Source: Megascapheus bottae (Eukaryota; Chordata; Mammalia; Rodentia; Geomyidae). From it: a DNA stretch of 64,000 bases. A program made the position numbers and the translations under genes. The stretch spans positions 415,001 through 479,000 of the forward strand of contig JANJXV010000014.1 in NCBI GenBank assembly GCA_024803745.1, read 5' to 3'. The notes beneath the pieces are model-generated. The model did not search any database and was not told where the DNA came from. It worked only from the letters and a program-made list of their open reading frames with translations. Shown in pieces: positions 34,851 through 44,741 of the stretch; the first letter of the stretch is position 1, and every line of letters starts with the position of its first letter.

Positions 34851-36594
34851 TCACCAACAGCTTGGCAATGTGGTCTTGATTCTAAGAAATTGTAGCATAA
34901 GGAACCATCACGCTGGTGAAAAGGATATGTTGAAGTGCTTTGCTACTGAAAAGCCTAGCTGTCTTTGTACAGAGAATGATAATAGGAAGGAAAGCTTCAG
35001 AGTTTCATCTACTTTTATGATTCATCTCTGTTTTTATGGACATTTCAGTAGAGTTCACCTCATTAACTACCATGGAGATTTTAATTCTTGAGTTAATCTG
35101 GTGTTAATTCAGTAGAATGAATATTAATATATTTCTAATGTTACTTTTAATTAAATATAGCATTATCCATTATTACACCCAAAAGATCTAAATAGAGCTT
35201 GAAAGAGAAGACAGACACCATCAGAGTAAAAAAAAATCAGCAAATTCTGTTCACATGTCTTTTCAAGGCTGATCACCTATGAAGTAATAAGAATAAATTG
35301 TGAGATAATGTAGGAGAGATCTAATTAAGATAATGAGCTACGATTATGGATGGGCATGATTTTCTGGGGTTAAAGATCTTAACAAAAGGCAATCTATGGA
35401 TATATTTTAAACATCCTCTCTGGCCTATTTGCTTATACTAGATATGCCTCCTTATAAAGGAAAATATTAATCAAAAGTAGTGAGCCTAGGTCTGCTGCAA
35501 CTGCAGGGTTTTAGCTATGGTGCTCTCACTGGTATATTTAATAGTTTGACAGATGTCTTTTTTTTTCTCTCTTGCAATTTTGTATGTGTGATTTAAACAG
35601 CAGTAAAAAAAAAACATGTCATTGAAAGAGAAAAAAAGACATCAGGATCAACACTCCCTCTGCACCCTGAAAGGTGCATTATAAAGGCATTTAGATTAAG
35701 ATAATACAGATTTAGATGGATATTTCTGGGGGAATCTTACTAATTAGCTTGGTTTCAAAAGTAGTGGCAGGCAAGACAGCCAGGGGAAAAGGTATAATTA
35801 AACTGTGAAAGGTACGCCCGGGTGCCGTGTCTGCTGCAAATGGGGGGAATAAAACCATAATACAGAAGAGGAACATTTGGTCAACAATGGTTAATCAGAA
35901 AAAAATATTCATATTTTCTGAGAATTGCGGAACTTCCAGCAGCAGAATAGCCCTGGAAGGCACTGATGGATCCATTACTTGGTAATGGATTACTTGGATT
36001 CAGCCTTGCACTTTGAAAAATAAGGCACACTGACTGATACTCAATGATGGATGGAAGAAACCACAATCCAAGGGGTACTAACAGCTCTCCCTATACACTG
36101 TGCCCTATCAACACTGAATTTCAAAGAGACTCATTTCAATTTAACTGATCAAACTACTATAGTAGATTCTCAGCTCAGCTTCAGCCTCAGATGTAAGGCC
36201 ATTCACTGCTGCTGTCATTTTCATCAAGTAGCATTATACCATTGATTTGCCTTGGACCATGGGGCACTTAACACTGTTGGCATGGAAACTATAGTTCTAA
36301 AGCTGTGTTTGACACAGCTTCAGGAGACTTAGGGCTCCATTAACTCTCCAACCTCCAAGACCCTTCTGATAGCTTGTGTGGCTCTGTCAAGAGTCTCTTC
36401 ACTGAACCCTGAGAGTCAGTGTCTTTGAAAACATGGGACCAAAAAAAAAAAGAACTGGTTCCAGAAAAACATAATGTTGCTTTTGAAAACATATAGGTGA
36501 ATAGCTACATTCACCCTGGATTTTAATTGAATTTTGGTGTAGATTATTTTGCTTTTCTATTTTACCATCTCTCATCCCTGACATCTTTGTTATA
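34851..36594. other. Repeat-free block, candidate conserved non-coding DNA
   Basis: No repeat recognised. 35450-35860 is the most complex part (TCTGCTGCAACTGCAGGGTT at 35492; CTTACTAATTAGCTTGGTTT at 35736; a CG-containing ACGCCCGGGTGCCG near 35814). It may be regulatory; there is no direct evidence. Confidence 0.3.
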
Positions 36595-36775
36595 TCCCAG
36601 AAGAAATCGCTAAAAAGCCAGAAGACTTGCGTTTATTGCACTGGCATCAATTCTTCCTGTGTGTAGATCTGAAAAGTCACTTAGCCTGTCTGATCCTCCA
36701 TTTCCTCAACTCCAGACTTGCAGACTGATGTGAGAACTAAATGACATTATGATAATTAAGCACATAGAAAACTAG
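36595..36775 (+). mobile_element. MIR SINE
   Basis: AAAAAGCCAGAAGACTTGCG .. GATCTGAAAAGTCACTTAGC .. CTGATCCTCCATTTCCTCAA .. GATGTGAGAACTAAATGACA follow the MIR consensus order (AGTTACTTAACCTCTCTG..CTCAGTTTCCTCATCTG..GAGGATTAAATGA). Confidence 0.75.
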
Positions 36776-37159
36776 GTTCTCTCTACGCCTAGTCCTGCCC
36801 CATGATCTATCTCCACTCTAGTCCCCCTCCATCCTACATGATTCTGTTTTTCAACATAGTGTGATTATCATTGTTTGCTAACACCTTAGGCTTCCTAACT
36901 AGTCAGGGAAACTTGAAGACAAGATATCCTGAGCTAAGATAAGTCACCATTATCACTGACCCTCTCATCTGAAATTCCTTCCTTCTACTCATACACACAA
37001 ACTGGTAGGAACTAGTTACAAAGCAAGAAAGTTTGTTTAGGTGTTTAAATTTTATTTGCTCAACTTTAGTTGGAGAAACTGTCACTGGAAGGAGGTGAGG
37101 TTTAGTGAAGCTTCCCTTTAAATATAGGAACTCTTCACTTAGGGTCCTTGACTTCATTC

Positions 37160-37842
37160 GCAGAATAAGAGTTTCTGGACAAGTCAGAAGTAAGAAAACT
37201 TGCCAAGTAAGAAAACTTGGCAGAGCTTTATTGAGTAAATAAACAAACAGGAAATCACACAAATAGGTTTAAAAAAGCAGACAAACAGAAGGGCAGGGGC
37301 AGACTCTTAAGGAGTGCAGGTGCTCTCATAGGGAGATAGAGAAGCACACAGCTCCTTGGGCAGCTGGGATATTTATAGGATAAAGGCAGAGGCTTCAATG
37401 TTATGCAAAGATGGGTGCTTTGTCATAGCTCTCTAATTGCATCTGGTACTACTTGAATTTCCAGTAAGAATACATACTTCCATAAAACAAAGCTTGAGAC
37501 AAGGAGGCCCCTGTTATCTGTATTTTGGACAGGTAGCTAGAGTTTTCTCAGGAAGGCATACATTCTGTCAGCTGTTAAGATGAGTGAGATATGCATCCCT
37601 CAGGAAGAAATGCATTCTACTGTCTCTCTTTGAAGCAAAAAAAAGCACTTCTAAACACCATATTTTTGAGTTGCCTTCACAGGCCTCAGTTTCCTTAAAT
37701 TATCTTGCTTCATGCCCCTAAAATGACTTTTGTTCCCTTAATCTTAAGGGAAGTGGATGGACAAGCTGTAAGCTTGGGTCTTTGAATCTCTGGCAGCCAT
37801 TTGCCATGTCTCATTTTCCCTAGGCTGTCCTGCCTCAAAACA
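37160..37842 (-). mobile_element. Candidate solo LTR (endogenous retrovirus type)
   Basis: The minus strand has the element order of an LTR: start TGTTTTGAGGCAGGACAGCC (reverse of 37823-37842), a long U3-like stretch, a TATA box TATAAATA (near 37371-37378), and an AATAAA (37227-37232) about 140 bp downstream, followed by a U5-like part. TTTTCTTACTTGGCAAG occurs twice in the U5-like part. The right edge (U5 end) and a target duplication are not resolved, and no gag/pol/env remnants lie beside it. It could instead be an old unrelated repeat. Family not recognised. Confidence 0.42.
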
Positions 37843-37936
37843 ACTACTTAGAAAAGCAACAAGAGATTATTGTAACACAGTGTGAAGACATGGACAAACT
37901 AATGGATTAGAATCCTAAAACATATTCCCTGGTACT

Positions 37937-38168
37937 AGCTGGTCACCAGTGGCTCACACCTGTAATCCTAGCTATTCAGAAGGTCGTGATCTGAGGATCG
38001 TGATTCAAAGCCAGACTAGACACAACAGTCTGTGACATTCTTATCTCCAAGTAACAACCAGAAAACAAAAGTGACGCTGTAGCTCAAAGTGGTAGAGAAC
38101 TAACTTTGAGCTGAAGATCTCAGAGACAGCTCCCAAGCTCAGAGTTCAAGCCCCACAACTGAAAAAAG
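37937..38168 (+). mobile_element. 7SL-like/Geo-like dimeric SINE
   Basis: Head CACCAGTGGCTCACACCTGT, AATCCTAGCTATTCAGAAGG, middle TTATCTCCAAGTAACAACCA, Geo-like half GCTGTAGCTCAAAGTGGTAG to CAAGCCCCACAACTGAAAAA. Full length, tail into TA repeat. Confidence 0.9.
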
Positions 38169-38169
38169 C

Positions 38170-38200
<31 letters not shown>

Positions 38201-38233
38201 CATATATACATATATACATATATATATATATAT
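38169..38233. repeat. (TA)n microsatellite, self-complementary
   Basis: About 65 bp of TATATA with TATG/CATA variants in partly palindromic order. It lies at the tail of the preceding SINE and is cruciform-prone in principle. Confidence 0.92.
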
Positions 38234-38517
38234 GAACTTACATAGATCTTAGGTTGTTGTTTGCCAGTTTTCTCACAGGGATTACTCAGCACCTAAGTGT
38301 CCAGTCCTTGCCTTACATCCTTCTCTCTCCAAATGGAGCTGTTTTAATCATATGTTAGAGAAATATGTTTCAATAAAGTATAGGAGCTATAAATCTTCAG
38401 AATCTGACTTCAGTCAAAATGTGTGCTATTGTGATGTACTACCTTAAGATAAACCAACATAGAATAGCAAGTTTATAATGTTTTGATATTGCATAAAGCA
38501 TTATTCTTGAGAAATCT

Positions 38518-38835
38518 ATGATTTGAACTTTTTTCATATATTTTTTATTGTAATTAATAGAAGGGTTACATTATATTCACCAGATAGAAGGTGCATTAAT
38601 TCACATACATTGATACCCTTTCTCATGTCTTGGTCCCCATTTCCCTCCCCCCCACGCCCACCCCTCATCTTGTTTTCCCCCCTTCCCTATCCAATTTCAA
38701 ATAACCAAATACAAATATATCCAATATATCAGATAACAAAGTAAGATACTGTAACAATATAAGATAACCAAGGGACAGCAAAAGAGATGAGAGATAACAT
38801 AGTACATTAAGGACAACAATGATTTGAACTTTTTT
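38518..38835 (-). mobile_element. LINE-1 3' end with perfect 17-bp TSD
   Basis: About 280 bp of the same L1 3' end as at 8.42 kb (plus strand TTATTGTAATTAATAGAAGG .. GAGAGATAACATAG). Flanked by identical ATGATTTGAACTTTTTT at 38518-38534 and 38819-38835. A recent, severely 5'-truncated insertion. Confidence 0.95.
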
Positions 38836-40635
38836 AAAACCAGTTTTATACCTTATTCACATCTCTCTGATATTTGAATCTCAAGGTCCCATGACAGTGC
38901 TTTTGTTATTATTATCATTGCCATCCAAGGTGCTTCAATCTAAGAATCATATCTCTTTTTCTTTTAAAGATATCTGTTCAGTCTTCCATCCTGACAGCCT
39001 ATATTTAAGAGTATCCTGTAAGTAGCAATAGCAAGAAGAAAGTAGGCCCTGCACTAAGTCAGCTTACCTTCTTATATTCAACCAATAGCATGGAATGTTG
39101 CTAGGGAATGTTAGCTATTTCTCTCAAAATAGCTAACAAAATACATATGTTCTTTACCAACTAGAAATTATAAGTGTATTCTGTTTCTCTAGACTCTTAT
39201 ATAAAACAAAGTGGATGTTCTTAGGCAACTGAGATCAGTACCCAAGATCATTTTAAATTAATTTGTGCTGTTTCAGTGACCTCTTTATCTCAGGTTTCTG
39301 AGATTGATTTGAGTTTACTTACTCCCCTCCTCATACCTGACAATTGACTTTTCGTAAAATTTCTATTATAACCTAAAAGGAATGTTTTAAACTTTTGGAT
39401 ATACATTTCTAAATTATATTGTTAACTATTTACTAAAGATTCATTTCTATCTTTTGGAAACAAAAGATAAATTCTAGTCAAATGAGTCCTAACAGATTAA
39501 ACAGTCTTGAGCTTGGACTTTGCTTGAAAATTTTTAGCTATGACATTCAGATATTTTTATTGTGTGAGATAAGTAGCAACCTAAGTCAGACTTTTTACAA
39601 CTTTATTGCAGATATATTTTATTAAAAATAATTCATTTTCCTTGAAAGTGTGACTGTAATAGCATCACAGCACCACTTAATGAGAAATACACAGGCAATT
39701 CATTTTAATATTTCCTTAATAGTTGATATTAAACAGCAAGAAACACAAAGGGTTGATTTTCTCATGCTCAAGTGTCCTTGAATCAATGAAAACTAGAGGG
39801 AAGCTGAAACAACAGATTCCCAGAGGCCTAGCTATAGTGAAAATTTAAACTGATTACCCATCCTTCAACTCTATATTCAGTGAAGGATAGAGTTTGCCTT
39901 TTTTTTCTTTGGGGTAGAAAATGTTTTTAAAGAAGTAATATTTCCCTCTGAAATACAGTTTTCTTTTTCAATAGTAAGAAGGTAGAGGACACAGGGAAGA
40001 AAAAATATTAAAGAAAGCCCAGATTAGTTCCAGATTTTCTAACATTTTTCCAAATCAAATCTCACCAGAGAACATGAAAAATCCAGCCCAGAATTAGGAT
40101 TATTCTTCAGACTTCAGTTGATTGTGCTCAGCATAAATAAGAAAAATTGTTCATGCTCACATAAGAATATTTCTTATGCACATTTGCAATACAAAAAATT
40201 CTCTAAGTTTGGCTCTGTCTATGATTATTGCAAAAGTCAGGAGGTCATCTGGATCTGTCATCCCCCTTCACCATGCTTCCTCTCCCAACCAGACAAGAAT
40301 TTCCTCTTGGAGCCCACCATTCTTTCTCTCCCCAAGGCTGCCTTGAAAACAAACCAAATGAAGTTGTGCTTTGAGACTGTCAGGCTAGATACTTAATATC
40401 AATGTTTCCACTAAAAGCAAACTGAAATATGCAGGATGAAATATTGTTAAATAGCTTAAACAAAAAAAAAGTTAAAGAACTAACAAGAGAGTGATGTCTA
40501 ACTAGGTCAAGATCTGAAGGAGAGAGAACACAGAGAGGGAGGGCTAGTTTTGCCTGGTAGTAGTTGTCATTTAAAAGGGGCAGTTGTGTAAGAGTTCCTA
40601 CAAATCAGTAGAAAGACGAATAAAACATTACAAAA
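38836..40635. other. Unique AT-rich DNA
   Basis: No recognised gene or repeat. A 92-codon frame at 40118-40396 has no motif. Confidence 0.45.
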
Positions 40636-40905
40636 TTATTTTATTAATTTTATTTATTAATTTTAGGGGGTGGGTCATGGGGCTTGAACTCAGCCTGGGC
40701 ACTGTCCCTGAGCTCTTCAGCTCAAGGCTACCACCCTACACTTGAGCCAAGCCCCACTTCCAGTTTTCTAGAAGTTAATTGGAGATAAGAGTCTCAGGTC
40801 CTTTTGTGCCTGGGCTGGCTTTGAACCTTGATCCTCAGATCTCAGCCTCCCCAATAGCTAGGATTATAGGCATGAGCTACTGTGCCCAGCTTATTTTATT
40901 AATTT
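40636..40905 (-). mobile_element. 7SL-like/Geo-like dimeric SINE with perfect 15-bp TSD
   Basis: Body 40651-40890: Geo half (ATGGGGCTTGAACTCAGCCT, CTCTTCAGCTCAAGGCTACC), middle GTTAATTGGAGATAAGAGTC, 7SL-like head reversed to GGCATGAGCTACTGTGCCCA. TTATTTTATTAATTT repeats exactly at 40636-40650 and 40891-40905. This shows that the 7SL-like/Geo-like dimer is a real retrotransposon unit. Confidence 0.93.
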
Positions 40906-40914
40906 AATCAACCT

Positions 40915-41515
40915 TTCTGTTTGAGGTTTAAAAACACTTTATTATCCTTAAGTAGTTGTACAAAGGAGTTGCCATTCAACAAAGCAGCTTATGAATACAG
41001 TGAGTCTTGACCAATGTCACTCATCCCTTTCAACACTCTCACCACCTTTCCCACCCATTCCTTCACTCACTTTTCTTAATTACAAAAATATATTGAATTA
41101 TCTTTTTTGCCATTTAACAAAACACAGCTTATCCATACAAAACATCTTGATATGTGTTCTCTTGTCAACATTTCCACCCCCTTTAACCCACCCCTTCCTT
41201 TATTTTTCTCAATTCTATGGTATATGCAATGCATTTTGACTACTTTCTCCCCCTCTCCTCTTATCCCCACCCCTCTCACAAGTGCCCATTTCCTGATAAT
41301 TATTTCCTTAGGCTTTGACTTAGTCTTTCTAAAAAATTATACTATTTGAACTCTCCACTAAATCTCTTATACTTCCATTAATTCATTTGTAGTGACTTGC
41401 ATATCACATAATGTGATCACATACAGATTTATAAGCACAGTCTAGCTACCACAAATGAGGGAATTTGTACAACTTTTGTTTCTCTGAAATTGGCTTACTT
41501 CACTTAATTTTACCA
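40915..41515 (-). mobile_element. LINE-1 3'UTR of an older subfamily, internally repeated
   Basis: Plus strand starts TTTAAAAACACTTTATTATC, CTTAAGTAGTTGTACAAAGG. A block beginning GCCATTCAACAAAGCAGCTT (40970) recurs as GCCATTTAACAAAACACAGC (41110), each followed by a C/T-rich stretch. A third C/T-rich block (CTTTCTCCCCCTCTCC) follows near 41243. Ends near TTGGCTTACTTCACTTAATT, which also occurs in the L1 at 8.87 kb at the ORF2/3'UTR boundary. Confidence 0.75.
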
Positions 41516-41705
41516 GCCTTTTAAAACAGAAAATCCACCGGTAGAAAGATCAATGGAATAAGGAAAACAAGTTTATATAAATCATAAGTCTAAACATTAT
41601 TTATACATAAAATATAATTAAGGCTTATTATAGTCTTTTTTCCTTCTCAGCATTATTTTTTTTTTTTTTTTTTTTTTTTTTTGGCCCCCTTCTCTCTCTC
41701 TTTCT

Positions 41706-42075
41706 GGCCCCGCTCGCTCCGGCCCCGCTCGCTCCGACCCCGCTCGCTCCGGCCCCGCTCGCTCCGACCCCGCTCGCTCCGGCCCCGCTCGCTCCGGCCC
41801 CGCTCGCTCCGGCCCCGCTCGCTCCGGTCAGGCTCGGTCCCTCACGCTCCTGGCCCCGCTCGCTCCGGCCCCGCTCGCTCCGGCCCCGCTCGCTCCGGCC
41901 CCGCTCGCTCCGGTCCCGCTCGCTCCGGCCCCGCTCGCTCCGGTCCCGCTCGCTCCGGCCCCGCTCGCTCCGGCCCCCTCTCGCTCTGGCCCCGCTCGCT
42001 CCAGCCTCGCTGGCTCTGGCTCGGCTCGCTCCCGCACGCTCCGGCCCTGCTCGCTCGGCCCCGCTCGCTCCGGCC
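41706..42075 (-). repeat. 15-bp GC-rich VNTR (GGAGCGAGCGGGGCC)n
   Basis: About two dozen units on the minus strand. Eight in-phase units at 41706-41825 (plus-strand GGCCCCGCTCGCTCC, two with GACCCC), a degenerate break (41826-41851), eight more at 41852-41971 (two with GGTCCC), then increasingly degenerate units to about 42075. The outer units near the IDL head are the most diverged. Very CpG-rich in an AT-rich region. Each sense unit carries GGGGCC. Because 15 is a multiple of 3, frames stay open on both strands (frames of 100-177 codons, Arg/Ser/Pro/Gly/Ala repeats). I do not regard these as genes. Confidence 0.97.
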
Positions 42076-42130
42076 TCCACTCGGTTGGGCTCCGCTTGCT
42101 CGCCTTCCACTCTCTGTCGCTTGTTGCTGT

Positions 42131-42192
42131 CTCCTCTCTGTCACTTCCGGCTTGGTTGTGTCTCGTCTCTGCCACTTCCGGCTTGGTTGTGT
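42131..42192 (-). repeat. 31-bp tandem duplication next to IDL head
   Basis: Plus-strand copies at 42131-42161 and 42162-42192, both ending CACTTCCGGCTTGGTTGTGT and differing at a couple of positions. It forms a distinct module between the tRNA-like head and the VNTR. Confidence 0.92.
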
Positions 42193-42273
42193 ATGTGGGT
42201 TACCGAGGAATTGAACCCGGGTCCTTGTGCATGCTAGGCAAGCACTTTAACCGCTAGGCCAAACTCCCGGGCC
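42191..42273 (-). mobile_element. IDL (tRNA-like) head of the composite
   Basis: Minus strand GGGCCCGGGAGTTTGGCCTA, A box TGGCCTAGCGG, GTTAAAGTGCTTGCC, B box GGTTCAATTCC, ending CCTCGGTAACCCACATAC. It shares the GTTAAAGTGC variant with the IDL-Geo copy at 21.6 kb, which suggests a common IDL subfamily. Confidence 0.92.
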
Positions 42274-42287
42274 CTCAGCATTATTTT

Positions 42288-42534
42288 CTATAGCAATTTT
42301 TCATCATTGCATAGTCTCATAGTTTCTCACAAGCAAAGAACTAGAATATGTACAAAGGACTTATAAATAAAGGCATAACATAGAAAGCATATTAGCATAG
42401 AAATTAAAAGCCAAGTAAAGACTAAATCTAATATTCCTTTTGAAATCTCAGTAGAAATACCACATTTCTACAGCACATTAAATAATTGCTTAAAAAAATA
42501 CCACATTCGTATCCCCCATGTTGGTTTGTACATT
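42288..42534. other. Short unique spacer
   Basis: AT-rich, nothing recognised. Confidence 0.5.
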
Positions 42535-42766
42535 AAAAGTAGTATTTGTGGCCACGAGTTTACCCTAGTGGTAAGAGTGCTTGGTTAGCATGCATGAAGA
42601 CCCCAGTTCAATTCCTCAGTACCACATACATAGAAAAAAGCCAGAAGTGGTGCTGAGGCTCAAGTGGTAGAGCTCTAGCCTTGAGAAAGTCCAAGGACAG
42701 TGCTCATGCCCTGAGCTCAAGCCCAGGACTGGCTAAAAAAATGAATAAATAAAAGTAGTATTTGTG
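42535..42766 (+). mobile_element. IDL-Geo SINE with perfect 16-bp TSD
   Basis: Full dimer with A-box variant TACCCTAGTGG. AAAAGTAGTATTTGTG repeats exactly at 42535-42550 and 42751-42766. The tail is an A-run plus (AATA)n. Confidence 0.95.
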
Positions 42767-43009
42767 AAAATAGCTCACAATCTGAATTTTGCTCCATGTG
42801 ACATTATTTGAGAAACTATGTGAAGAATATTGGTAAGTTTATTTGTTATCAAAACACCACTTTTCTATAGCATATTTATTTATGATGTTTTAGCCAGAAA
42901 AAGCTATTATATCTAAAAGCCACTAAAAATCAATATACACTTTCAAGAATAATAGCAGAATTGTTAAAGAAACAATCTTTAGGTAAAGTCTGATCTAAAA
43001 TGAAGATAG

Positions 43010-43685
<676 letters not shown>

Positions 43686-44276
43686 TGACTAGACCTTCCT
43701 GTATACTTTTCTAATCATTAAGTTTATTATGTAGAATATGAAATCTAAGAACTTAGAAATTCAAGATAATTATTTGAATTCAGTTTGTCTGTTTGCCTTC
43801 CCGGTAGCATTTTTTTCCCATTCCTCAAAGGAGGCTAATTTAACAAACTCATGGTTTGTTCAACTTGGTCAGTTTTATAATCTCAAATTTACACCACCTT
43901 TTGCTCCTTAAACTAGTTCTCTCCTTTCATTGTGCAGTTTGCAAAATTGTATTTGTGTATTTGTTTTGAATTGTTTACATTTTCAATAATTCACTTTTAT
44001 TCTAACATTTACTAGAAAGGATTTTTAGGAATTGAAAAACGTTACTTGTTTAATATTTACTGTTGTCTATTGGATATATCAGAATAAATCATTTACTCTT
44101 GTCTCGTGTCAGTTTCTATGATAATGAAATAATTTTAAGTTTAAAATGAAATTTATATGAAAGTTTTTTTTTAATCTTAGAAGGAAAAGACATGCAAGTT
44201 GACATTTAAAACACTAGTTTCAAAACATCACTGTACGTTAGAATCACTAGAGAAGTTCTTTAAAATTTGTAGCCAT

Positions 44277-44499
44277 GGGGCCGGGAGTTTGGCCTAGTGG
44301 TAGAGTGCTTGCCTAGCATGCACAAAGACCTGGGTTCGATTCTTCAATACCATATACATAGAAAAAAGCCAGAAGTGATGCTGTGGCTCAAATGGTAGAG
44401 CTCTGGCCTTGAGAAAGTCCAAGGACAGTGCTCAGGCCCTGAGCTCAAGCCCAAGACTGGCAAAAAAAAAAAAAAAAAAAGAAAAAGAAAAAGAAAAAA
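44277..44499 (+). mobile_element. IDL-Geo SINE with (A)nG-rich tail
   Basis: Full dimer from GGGGCCGGGAGTTTGGCCTA to CCCAAGACTGGCAAAAA, with a long A tail interrupted as AAAAAG repeats. No clear target duplication. Lies in the 3' segment of the TMEM161B retrocopy. Confidence 0.93.
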
Positions 44500-44522
44500 G
44501 AACAAAGCTATTTTAATGACCT

Positions 44523-44741
44523 AAAAAGTTGAAATTATGGGTTGGGAGTTTGGCCTATTGTAGACTGCTTGCCTAGCATGCACGAAGACCTGGATTCAAT
44601 TCCTCAGCACCACATACATAGAAAAAGCCAGAAATGGTGCTGTGACTCAAGTGGTAGAGCTTTAGCTTTGAGAAAGTCCAAGGATAGCACTCAGGCCCTG
44701 AGTTCAAGCCCCAAGATTGGCCAAAAAAAAAGTTGAAATTA
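44523..44741 (+). mobile_element. IDL-Geo SINE with perfect 15-bp TSD
   Basis: Head GGGTTGGGAGTTTGGCCTAT with a small deletion in the A-box region (CTATTGTAGAC). AAAAAGTTGAAATTA repeats exactly at 44523-44537 and 44727-44741. Also inside the retrocopy's 3' segment. Confidence 0.95.

Larger units (their letters stand above)
41646..42287 (-). mobile_element. SVA-like composite retrotransposon: IDL head + 15-bp VNTR + poly(A)
   Basis: A 14-bp direct repeat CTCAGCATTATTTT lies at 41646-41659 and 42274-42287. Between them, read on the minus strand: (1) an IDL tRNA-like head with Pol III boxes (42191-42273); (2) two tandem 31-bp copies (42131-42192); (3) a short linker (about 42076-42130); (4) a 15-bp GC-rich tandem array (41706-42075); (5) AGAAAGAGAGAGAAGGGGGC; (6) 27 A. 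The Geo half normally fused to IDL is absent, except that the GGGGGCCAAAA end resembles Geo's terminal GGACTGGCCAAAA. The perfect duplication and poly(A) show that the whole unit was inserted by L1-type target-primed reverse transcription, so the VNTR arrived with the element. Non-coding. I know no described family with this layout, but a Repbase/Dfam search is needed. Confidence 0.88.

Noticed and set aside
36903..37262. 119-codon minus-strand frame
   Set aside because: Overlaps the end of the LTR-like element and has no retroviral or cellular protein motif.
42131..42192. CRISPR-like repeat-spacer arrangement
   Set aside because: Two directly adjacent 31-bp copies without spacers, in a mammalian retroelement.
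41681..42214. Overlapping open frames of 100-177 codons on both strands, Arg/Ser/Pro/Ala repeats
   Set aside because: They are read-through of a 15-bp tandem repeat whose length is a multiple of three. No start context, no domain, and open on both strands.
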